Origin: Nipponacmea schrenckii
Lineage: Eukaryota; Mollusca; Gastropoda; Lottiidae
Length of the DNA stretch: 64,000 bases
Reading direction: 5' to 3'
NCBI GenBank assembly: GCA_030562195.1
Contig: CM060202.1
Span: 32,912,599-32,976,598, forward strand
Positions 1 through 10,512 of the stretch are shown piece after piece (within the stretch, counting starts at the first letter, position 1; each line of letters begins with the position of its first letter). The notes under the pieces were generated by a model. That model did not search any database. It had not been told where the DNA came from and was given only the letters and a program-made list of their open reading frames with translations. A program made the position numbers and the translations under genes.

Positions 1-1165
1 ATTTAATATATATAAAATCTTTGAATCATTTTAACTGGATGTAGAACGATTAAACTAAAAAATAAACTTGGATCGCTGAAACTCATATCTTGTAGATCGC
101 CCAAACGCAACACACATTTAACAGATTGTTTTATAGGGAAAATTCGCAATTTTTAAATGGCGATGAAAGCGGAAATATACATCTTACAGTAAAGCTTTAT
201 ATATCATTGGATAGATCTTCTCGAGAGCTATCACGTTTGTACAGGTCAAAAATTCGTCAAAGGTCAACGTCACAATATACGACCCTTCAAAGTTTTTAAA
301 AATTTTAATCGTAAAAAAATCAAAATCAAAATCGAAATTCAAAAATCGGTTTCCATATATATTTCGTCAATCGGTTATAGATTCTATATACATCAAAATA
401 ACACAAATCGAATTATTCCCCGAGACCCTATTTCGATTTAAAGAAAAACACGCACAGTTAGTATAGAAGAAATAACAAAATTTTGAAATTTTTAAACGCG
501 CAATTTTGATTAAAATACCAAGTGTGATATATTAATAGAAAGATGAGATTAAGCGTAAAAGGAATATGTAAGAAATTCTGTCCTATGTAAATTGGGTCAC
601 GTGATAGAGCTCTTGAAAGTTAAAATTCGTGATTTTCAATTGGCTGCAAAACCGGAAGTAAACATCGGACAACAAAAGTGGGGATACCATTGGGCAGATA
701 TAATGAAGGGCAATAACTTTTGTTCGGGTCAAAAGGTCATCAAAGGTCAAGGTCAAGAAATATGACCGGTTAAAGTTTTGACAATTACTGAAAAAATTCA
801 ACCGGAAAATAAAAGAAAAGCAAAATGTAGAAGTTGAAAAAAACGCAAAAATTAAAAATAAAAAAGTCAGCGACAAAGTTGGGAAATGTATAATTCTTAA
901 ATTGCTATCTTGTAAACAAAGATTGAATGTAATAAACAAAGAAAACCCGATCAACTTTGATTGAAAACTAGCGTCGCAAATGAGAAAAAACCTAAAATTA
1001 GTCATAACGTCGTACGTCATTTCCGGTTGGACAAAATGGCGTGAAAACACATTCACCTGATTTAGTCTCGCGGCATTTACAGGAGAAATGTTAACAGTTT
1101 GTACGTGGCACTTGTAGTTTGGGCTGAGGACTCTGACCAGAATTCAAAAAAAAAAAAAAAACTAG
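1..1165 (+). mobile_element. F1 element copy a (5' truncated by window edge, internal deletion)
   Basis: Three-prime part of an F1 unit, nearly identical to 8981-10512 with an offset of about 8980 bp. It lacks about 372 bp present in that copy (9806-10177); the breakpoint at 822-826 lies on a 5-bp microhomology AAAAT found at both edges. It ends in a poly(A) tract directly followed by ACTAG at 1161-1165, without the terminal hairpin other copies have. No coding capacity. Confidence 0.85.
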
Positions 1166-3362
1166 AGCCGTACGCCTAACGGCACTGAAGCAGTGCGTTC
1201 CATCCAGGGATTCGTTCGTTAAGCAAAAGACAAAAAGGGTTTTTTAAAAATAAAAAAATGTGCATCAGAAACGGATTTTGATTTCATAACAAACGCTCCC
1301 ATCCCCCTTTTCCCCCCCTTTCCCCTCTTTGCCCCTCCCCATCCTTAGCCCTCATCATCAATTAAGATAGATAATAAGTTAAAATCATAATAAAAAATGG
1401 ATAGAGGGTCGTTTAATCAAAAAAAGAAATCCGGATCGCCGAAACTCATATTTGTAAATCGCCCAAACGTAGAGAATAATACCCAATACAATGTAGATTG
1501 TTTTATATATTAAATTCGCAATTTTCGGATGGCGATGAAACCAAAAGTAGATATCGTAAAAAAAATATATATATAGCATTGGATAGACAATGTCGAAGCT
1601 ATATACAAATCGAAAGGTCACTAATGGTTAAAGTTGTCTTAAGTCGCCAGGGTATAACATTGAGACACCACATAAATAGCGCGGCCTAACTTTTTAAAAA
1701 TTTATATTGAATAGATTTTCGTCCCTTAGACCATTGTTCCAGTCAATTGTATATTATTGTTGCATAATATAAGAGATAAAATTTAAAATTCTAAAGGTTG
1801 TAATTTCGTTCCAAATATTCAATATTTACATCACCCACAACAGGAAAAACATATATAACAATTTGGGAATCATTTTAACTTGATGTACAACGATTAAACT
1901 AAAAAAAAATTTTCAGATCGCTGAAATTTATATCTTGTAGATCGCCCAAATGCAACACATTAAACAGATTGTTTTATAGGGAAAATTCGCAATTTTCAAA
2001 TGGCGATAAAAGCGGAAGTATACATCTTACAATAAAGCTTAATATATCATTGGATAGAACTTCTCGAGAGCTATCATATTTGTACAGGTCAAAAATTCGT
2101 CAAAGGTCAACGTCACAATATACGACCCTTCAAAGTTTTTAAAAATTTTAATCGTTAAAAAATCAAAATCAAAATCAAAATTCAAAAATCTGTTTCGATA
2201 ATTATTTCGGCAATCGGTTATAGATTCTATATACATCAAAATAACACAAATCGAATCATCCCCCGAGACCCTATTTCGATTTAAAGAAAAACACGCACAG
2301 TTAGTATAGAAGAAATTACAAAATTTTGAAATTTTTAAATGCGCAATTTTGATTAAAGTACCAAGTGTGATATATTAATAGAAAGATGAGATTAAGCGTA
2401 AAAGGAATATGTAAGAAATTCTGTCCTATGTAAATTGGGTCACGTGATAGAGCTCTTGAAAGTTAAAATTCGTGATTTTCAATTGGCTGCAAAACCGGAA
2501 GTAAACATCGGACAACAAAAGTGGAGATACCATTGGGCAGATATAATGAAGGGCAATAACTTTTGTTCAGGTCAAAAGGTCATCAAAGGTCTAGGTTGCG
2601 AAATATGACCGGTTAAAGTTTTGACAATTACTGAAAAAATTCAACCGGAAATAAAAGAAAAACAAAATCGAAATTCAAAAAATTTCCCTTTCCCCTACTT
2701 TTTTGCGTAATCAATTGATGTTTCTAGAAAATCTAAAATTATGCAAATTAGACATATCCCTGAGAACTTATTTCAGTTTTACAAAATTTAGTCATATCAA
2801 GATGGCGGAAGATCCGTTACTTCCGGTTCGAATTTTCTTAATTTAGCATTATTCAATAGACAATTGTAGCTAATTGCAAAAGAAATTTTTCAAATATCTT
2901 CATTATTCCGGAAGTGCAAAGTTCAACTTTAAAAGCAAATAACATCAAAACCGGAAGTGATATCGTAATTTTGAAAAATAATTATACTTCGCAATCCAAA
3001 TGTCTATATATCTGTAAGTTTTCAGATCGATCGAAATAAAACTGTAGAAGTTAGAAAATGCAAAACATTTCAAATTCAAAATGTCAGCGACAAAGTTGGG
3101 AAATGTATAATTCTTAAATTGCTATCTTTTAAAACTAAATTCAATGTAGTAACCTAAAAAAAAACGATCAAAAACGGATCAAAAATAAAGCCGCAAATTG
3201 AAAAACAAAGAAAAACTGTAGACGGCGCTACGTCATTTCCCGTAGGTCAAAATGGCGTCAAAATACATTCATCAAATTTAGTCTCGCGGCATTTTCGGGA
3301 GAAATGTTAACAGAATGTGCGTGGCATGCGTAGTTTTGGCTGGGCGCTCTGACCAGAATTCG

Positions 3363-3396
<34 letters not shown>

Positions 3397-3441
3397 ATTT
3401 CGAAAACAAAGCAGTGCGTTCGATGAACGCACTGCAACTAG
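1166..3441 (+). mobile_element. F1 element copy b, full length
   Basis: Complete unit of 2276 bp. It begins AGCCGTACGCCTAACGGC (inverted repeat GCCGT/ACGGC) followed by the subterminal GCAGTGCGTTC, has a C-rich tract at about 1298-1340, three related internal modules, a poly(A) tract at about 3363-3395 and a hairpin at 3411-3435, and ends CAACTAG. The YY1-type motif here reads AAGATGGCGGA. Non-autonomous: no open frame of useful length and no Rep or helicase sequence. Confidence 0.85.
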
Positions 3442-5623
3442 AGCCGTACGCCTAACGGCACTGAAGCAGTGCGTTCCATTCAGGGATTCGTTCGTTAAGC
3501 AAAAGACAAAAAGGATTTATTAAAACAAAAAAATGTGCATCAGAAATGGATTTTGATTTCATAAAAAACGCTCTCATACCCCCCTTTTCCCCCTTTCCCC
3601 CTCCCCATCCTTAGCCCTCATCATCAATTAAGATAGATAATAAGTTAAAATCATAATAAAAAATGGATAGAGGGTCATTTAATCTAAAAAATATATCCGG
3701 ATCGCCGAAACTCATATTTGTAAATCGCCAAAACGTAGATAATTATACCCAATACAATGTAGATAGTTTTATATATTAAATTCGCAATTTTCAGATGGCG
3801 ATGAAACCAAAAGTAGATATCGTACAAAAAATATATATATAGCATTGGATAGACAATGTCGAAGCTATATACAAATCGAAAGGTGACTAATGGTTCAAGT
3901 TGTCTTAAGTCGCCAGGGTATAACATTGAGACACCACATAAATAGCGCGGCCTAACATTTTAAAATTTATATTTAATAGAGTTTCATCCCTTAGACCATT
4001 ATTCCAGTCAACTGTATATTATTGTTGCATAATTATAAGAGATAAAATTTAAAATTCTAAAGGTTGTAATTTCTTTCCAAATATTCAATATTTACATCAC
4101 CCACAACAGGAAAAACATATATAACAACTTTGAATCATTTTAACTGGATGTAGAACGATTAAACTAAAAAATAATTTCAGATCGCTGAAACTCATATCTT
4201 GTAGGTCGCCCAAATGCAACACATTAAACAGATGGTTTTACAGGGAAAATTCGCAATTTTCAAATGGCGATAAAAGCGGAAGTATACATCTTACAATAAA
4301 GCTTTATATATCATTGGATAGAACTTCTCGAGAGCTATCATATTTGTACAGGTCAAAAATTCGTCAAAGGTCAACGTCACAATATACGACTCTTCAAAGT
4401 TTTTAAAAATTTTAATCGTTAAAAAATCAAAATCAAAATCAAAATTCAAAAATCTGTTTCCATATATATTTCGGCAATCGGTTATAGATTCTATATACAT
4501 CAAAATAACACAAATCGAATTATCCCCCGAGACCCTATTTCGATTTAAAGAAAAACACGCACAGTTAGTATAGAAGAAATTACAAAATTTTGAAATTTTT
4601 AAACGCACAATTTTGACTAAAATACCAAGTTTGATATATTAATGGGAAGATGACATTAAGCGTAAAAGGAATATGTAAGAAATTCTGTCCTATGTAAATT
4701 AGGTCACGTGATAGAGCTCTTTAAAGTTAAAATTCGTGATTTTCAATTGGCTGCAAAACCGGAAGTGAACACCGGACAACAAAAGTGAAGATACCTTTGG
4801 GTAGATATAATCAAGGGCAATAACTTTTGTTCAGGTCACAAGGTCACCAAAGGTGAATATGGCAAAATATGACCTTTAAAAGTTTTGACTATTACTGAAA
4901 AATTTCAACCAGAAATAAAGGAAAAGCAAAATCGAAATTCAAAAATCCCTTCCCATACTTTTTTGCGCAATCGATTGTCGTTTGCAGAAACCCAAAAATT
5001 ATGCAAATTTAATTTAAACCTGAGCCTGAATTTTTAGTTTTACAAAAGTTAGACATATCAAAATGGCGGCTGATCCGTTACTTCCGGTTCGGATTTTTCA
5101 AATTTAACATCATTAAATGAACAATTCTAGCTTATTGCAAAAGAAATTTTTCAAATATTTTCAATATTCCGGAAGTGCAAATTTCAACTTTAAGAGCAAA
5201 TAACATTAAAACCGGAAGTTGTATCAAAATTTTGAAAATGTATTATAGTTCGCAATCAAAATGTATATATATCTGAAAACTTTCAGATCGATCGAAATAA
5301 AAATGTAGAAGTTGAAAAAACGCAAAAATTAAAATTAAAAAAGTCAGCGACAAAGTTCAAAAATTTGAAAGTTTGAAAGTGCTATCTTTTTAACAAAGAA
5401 TAAAAGTAATAAACAAAAAAAACACAATCCACATTGATTAAAAACCAGCTTCTCTAATGAGAAAAAACCTAAAGTTTGACATAGCGTCGTACGTCATTTC
5501 CGGTTGGACAAAATGACGTGAAAATATATTCATATGATTTAGTTTCGCGACATTTGCGGAAGAAATGTTAACAGTTTGTACGTGGCACATGTAGTTTTGG
5601 CTGGGCACTCTGAGCAGAATTCG

Positions 5624-5657
<34 letters not shown>

Positions 5658-5703
5658 ATTTCGAAAACAAAGCAGTGCGTTCGATAGAACGCACTGCAAC
5701 TAG
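3442..5703 (+). mobile_element. F1 element copy c, full length
   Basis: Complete 2262-bp unit head-to-tail with its neighbours. The three internal modules are clear here, with anchors near 3781, 4249 and 4733 (spacing 468 and 484 bp), each pairing 'aattttcaRatggc' with a 'cattgga/ctttggg...agg-tca' block. It ends with about 34 A, a GCAGTGCGTTC hairpin (5672-5698) and CAACTAG. Confidence 0.85.
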
Positions 5704-7948
5704 AGCCGTACGCCTAACGGCACTGAAGCAGTGCGTTCCATCCAGGGATTCGTTCGTTAAGCAAAAGACAAAAAGGGTTTATTAAAATAAAAAAATGTGC
5801 ATCAGAAACGGATTTTGATTTCATAACAAACGCTCCCATACCCCCTTTTCCCCTTTCCCCTCTTTGCCCTTCCCCACCCTTAGCCCTCATCATCAATTAA
5901 GATAGATAATAAGTTAAAATCATAATAAAAAATGGATAGAGGGTCGTTTAATCTAAAAAAGATATCCGGATCGCCGAAACTCATATTTGTAAATCGCCCA
6001 AACGTAGAGAATAATACCCAATACAATGTAGATTGTTTTATATATTAAATTCGCAATTTTCAGATGGCGATGAAACCAAAAGTAGATATCGTACAAAAAA
6101 TATATATAGCATATAGACAACGTCGAAGCTATAAAAGGTCACTAATGGTTCAAGTTGTCTTAAATCGCCAGGGTATAACATTGAAACACCACATAAATAG
6201 CGCGGCCTAACATTTTAAAATTTATATTGAATAGAGTTTCGTCCCTTAGACCACTATTCCAGTCAACTGTATATTATTGTTGCATAATTATAAGAGATAA
6301 AATTTAAAATTCTAAAGGTTGTAATTTCGTTCCAAATTTTCAATATTTACATCACCCACAACAGGAAAAACATATATAACAACTTTGAATCATTTTAACT
6401 GGATGTAGAACGATTAAACTAAAAAATAATTTCAGATCGCTGAAACTCATATCTTGTAGATCGCCCAAATGCAACACATTAAACAGATTGTTTTATAGGG
6501 AAAATTCGCAATTTTCAAATGGCGATAAAAGCGGCAGTATATATCTTACAATAAAGCTTTATATATCATTGGATAGAACTTCTCGAAAGCTATCATATTT
6601 GTACAGGTCAAAAATTCGTCAAAGGTCAACGTCACAATATACGACCCTTCAAAGTTTTTAAAAATTTTAATCGTTAAAACATCAAAATCAAAATCAAAAT
6701 TCAAAAATCGGTTTCCATATATATTTCGGCAATAGGTTATAGATTCTATATACATCAAAATAACACAAATCGAATTATCCCCTGAGACTCTATTTCGATT
6801 TAAAGAAATACACGCACAGTTAGTATAGAAAAATTACAGAATTTGGAAATTTTAAAACGCGCAATTTTGATAAAAATACCAAGTGTGATATATTAATGGA
6901 AAGATGACATTAAACGTAAAAGGAATATGTAAGAAATTCTGTCCTATGTAAATTAGGTCACGTGATAGAGCTCTTTAGAGTTAAAATTCGTGATTTTCAA
7001 TTGGCTGCAAAACCGGAAGTAAACACCGGACAACAAAAGTGAAGATACCATTGGATACATATAATCAAGGGCAACAACTTTTGTTCAGGTCAAAAGGTCA
7101 CCAAAGGTCAAAGTCGCGAAATATAAACCTTGAAAGTTTTGACAATTACTGGAAAATTTCAACCGGAAATAAAAGAAAAGCAAAGGCGAAATTCAAAAAT
7201 CCATTCCCATACTTTTTTGCGCAATCGATGGATGTTTTAAGAAAACCTAAATTTATGCGAATTTCATTTAAACCTGAGGCCCCATTTTGAGTTTTACATA
7301 AGTTAGTCATATCAAGATGGCGGTTGATCCGTTACTTCCGGTTCGGATTTTTTTAATTTACCATCATTAGATAGACAATTCTAGCTAATTGCAAAAGAAA
7401 TTTTTCAAATATCTTCATTATTCCGGAATTTCAAAATTCAACTTTAAAAGCAGATAACAGCAAAACCGGAAGTGATATCGAAATTTTGAAAATTAATTAT
7501 ATTTCGCAATCAAAATGTCTATATATCTGTAAATTTTCAGATCGATCGAAATGAAATTGTAGAAGTTGACAAAACTGCAAAAATTAAAATTAAAAAAGTC
7601 AGCGACAAAGTTCATTATTTTAAAAGTTTGAAAGTGCTATCTTGTAAAAAAAGATTAAAAGTAATAAACAAAAAAACGCTATCGATATTGATTAAAAACT
7701 AGCGTCGCAAATAAGAAAAAAACCTAAAATTAGACATAGCCCTGTACGTCATTTCCGGTTGGACAAAATGACGTCAAAATACATTCATATTATTTACTTT
7801 CGCTGGTTTTTCAAAAGAAATTTTAACAGTTTTCATGTAGCACTTGTAGTTTTGGCTGGGCGTGATGGGAAGAATTCGAAAAAAAAAAAAAAAAAAAAAA
7901 AACATTTCGAAAACAAAGCAGTGCGTTCGATGAACGCACTGCAACTAG
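5704..7948 (+). mobile_element. F1 element copy d, full length
   Basis: Complete 2245-bp unit. Its first 435 bp are almost identical to the truncated copy 7949-8383, including a shared small deletion in the 'gcatatagacaacgtcg' stretch, so the two arose by a recent duplication. It carries a perfect CRE-like TGACGTCA near its 3' end (about 7789-7796), poly(A), a hairpin at 7918-7942 and CAACTAG. Confidence 0.85.
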
Positions 7949-8383
7949 AGCCGTACGCCTAACGGCACTGAAGCAGTGCGTTCCATCCAGGGATTCGTTC
8001 GTTAAGCAAAAGACAAAAAAGGTTTATTAAAATAAAAAAATGTGCATCAGAAACGGATTTTGATTTCATAACAAACGCTCCCATACCCCCTTTTCCCCTT
8101 TCCCCTCTTTGCCCTTCACCACCCTTAGCCCTCATCATCAATTAAGATAGATAATAAGTTAAAATCATAATAAAAAATGGATAGAGGGTCGTTTAATCTA
8201 AAAAAGATATCCGGATCGCCGAAACTCATATTTGTAAATCGCCCAAACGTAGAGAATAATACCCAATACAATGTAGATTGTTTTATATATTAAATTCGCA
8301 ATTTTCAGATGGCGATGAAACAAAAAGTAGATATCGTACAAAAAATATATATAGCATATAGACAACGTCGAAGCTATAAAAGG
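7949..8383 (+). mobile_element. F1 element copy e, truncated after ~435 bp
   Basis: Only the 5' 435 bp of an F1 unit. It breaks within 'gctataaaagg' and continues straight into the 5' part of the next, more diverged F1 copy. The join lies on a short AAAAGG-type homology shared by the two positions, which fits unequal exchange or template switching within the array. Confidence 0.8.
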
Positions 8384-9932
8384 GTATATTAAAAAAATGT
8401 GCATTATAAATGGATTTGGATTTCATAACAAACGCTCCTATGCCCCCTCCCATTCCCCCCCCCTTTCCCCCTCCCCATCCTTAGCCCTCATCATCAATTA
8501 AGATAGGTAATATGTTAAAATCATAATTAAAAAAATGGATAAAGGGTCGTTTAATCAAAAAAAGATCGCCGAAACTCATATTTTGTAAATGGCCCAAACG
8601 CAGAGAATAATATCCAATGGATTGTTTCATATATTAAATTCGCAATTTTCAGATGGCGATGAAACCAAAAGTACACATTGTACAACATAGCATTGGATAG
8701 ACATTGTCGAAAGCTATATACTTTGTACAAATCAAAAGGTCACTAATGGTTTAAGTTGTCGTAAGTTGCCAGGGTATAACATTGAGACACCACATAATAG
8801 CGCGGCTTAAGATTTTATTATTTATATTGAATAGAGTTCCGTCCCTTAGACCACTATTCCACTCAACTGTATATTATTGTTGCATAAGAGATACAATTTA
8901 AAATTCTAAAGATTGTAATTTCGTTCCAAATATTCAATATTTACATCACCCACAACAGGAAGTAAACCACAATTTCATTTATTTAATATATATAAAATCT
9001 TTGAATCATTTTAACTGGATGTAGAACGATTAAACTAAAAAATAAACTTGGATCGCTGAAACTCATATCTTGTAGATCGCCCAAACGCAACACACATTTA
9101 ACAGATTGTTTTATAGGGAAAATTCGCAATTTTTAAATGGCGATGAAAGCGGAAATATACATCTTACAGTAAAGCTTTATATATCATTGGATAGATCTTC
9201 TCGAGAGCTATCACGTTTGTACAGGTCAAAAATTCGTCAAAGGTCAACGTCACAATATACGACCCTTCAAAGTTTTTAAAAATTTTAATCGTAAAAAAAT
9301 CAAAATCAAAATCGAAACCCAAAAATCGGTTTCCATATATATTTCGTCAATCGGTTATAGATTCTATATACATCAAAATAACACAAATCGAATTATTCCC
9401 CGAGACCCTATTTCGATTTAAAGAAAAACACGCACAGTTAGTATAGAAGAAATAACAAAATTTTGAAATTTTTAAACGCGCAATTTTGATTAAAATACCA
9501 AGTGTGATATATTAATAGAAAGATGAGATTAAGCGTAAAAGGAATATGTAAGAAATTCTGTCCTATGCAAATTGGGTCACGTGATAGAGCTCTTGAAAGT
9601 TAAAATTCGTGATTTTCAATTGGCTGCAAAACCGGAAGTAAACATCGGACAACAAAAGTGGGGATACCATTGGGCAGATATAATGAAGGGCAATAACTTT
9701 TGTTCGGGTCAAAAGGTCATCAAAGATCAAGGTCAAGAAATATGACCGGTTAAAGTTTTGACAATTACTGAAAAAATTCAACCGGAAATAAAAGAAAAGC
9801 AAAATCGAAATTCAAAAATCCCTTCCCATACTTTTTTGCGCAATCGATTGTTGTTTTTAGAAAATTTAAAATTATGCAAATTAGATTTAACCCTGAGGCC
9901 CCATTTTGAGTTTTACAAAAGTAAATCATCTC

Positions 9933-9960
9933 AAGATGGCGGCTGATCCGTTACTTCCGG
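9933..9960 (+). promoter_or_regulatory. YY1-like plus ETS-like motif pair (F1 example)
   Basis: AAGATGGCGGC at 9933-9943 matches the canonical YY1 site and ACTTCCGG at 9953-9960 the canonical ETS core, separated by 9 bp. The pair recurs in nearly every F1 unit and, with the same 9-bp spacer, in F2, F3 and F4. That it binds these factors is inference. Confidence 0.6.
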
Positions 9961-10363
9961 TTCGAATTTTTTTAATTTACCATCATATAATAGACAATTG
10001 TAGCTAATTGCAAAAGAAATTTTTCAAATATCTTCATTATTCCGGAAGTGCAAAATTCAACTTTAAAAGCAAATAACATCAAAACCGGAAGTAATATCAA
10101 AGTTTTGAAAATTAATTATAGTTCGCAATCCAAATGTCTATATATCTGTAAATTTTCAGATCGATCGAAATAAAAATGTAGAAGTTGAAAAAAACGCAAA
10201 AATTAAAAATAAAAAAGTCAGCGACAAAGTTGGGAAATGTATAATTCTTAAATTGCTATCTTGTAAACAAAGATTGAATGTAATAAACAAAGAAAACCCG
10301 ATCAACTTTGATTGAAAACTAGCGTCGCAAATGAGAAAAAACCTAAAATTAGTCATAACGTCG

Positions 10364-10392
10364 TACGTCATTTCCGGTTGGACAAAATGGCG
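10364..10392 (+). promoter_or_regulatory. CRE-half/ETS composite motif near the F1 3' end
   Basis: TACGTCATTTCCGG at 10364-10377 joins a CRE half-site to an ETS core, followed by ATGGCG a few bases on. It sits about 120-135 bp upstream of the CTAG end and recurs at the same relative place in most F1 copies and in F3. The motif match is visible; binding is inferred. Confidence 0.5.
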
Positions 10393-10512
10393 TGAAAACA
10401 CATTCACCTGATTTAGTCTCGCGGCATTTACAGGAGAAATGTTAACAGTTTGTACGTGTTACTTGTAGTTTGGGCTGAGGACTCTGACCAGAATTCGAAA
10501 AAAAAAAACTAG

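Larger units (their letters stand above)
8384..10512 (+). mobile_element. F1 element copy f
   Basis: F1 unit entered about 80 bp downstream of its normal 5' end. Positions 8384-8980 are a more diverged F1 variant, while 8981-10500 is nearly identical to the start of the window. It ends in a short poly(A) and ACTAG without hairpin. Immediately downstream the sequence is F2, whereas the near-identical copy ending at 1165 is followed by F1, which fixes the element boundary at CTAG. Confidence 0.85.

Noticed and set aside
3684..3926. Recurrent ~80-residue hydrophobic open frame on the strand opposite each F1 unit (also at 19124, 35386, 47300)
   Set aside because: It recurs only because the DNA repeats. 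Copies are broken by indels (6100-6140, 8340-8380, 45040-45130), changes are not concentrated at third positions, and the frame has no initiation or domain support.
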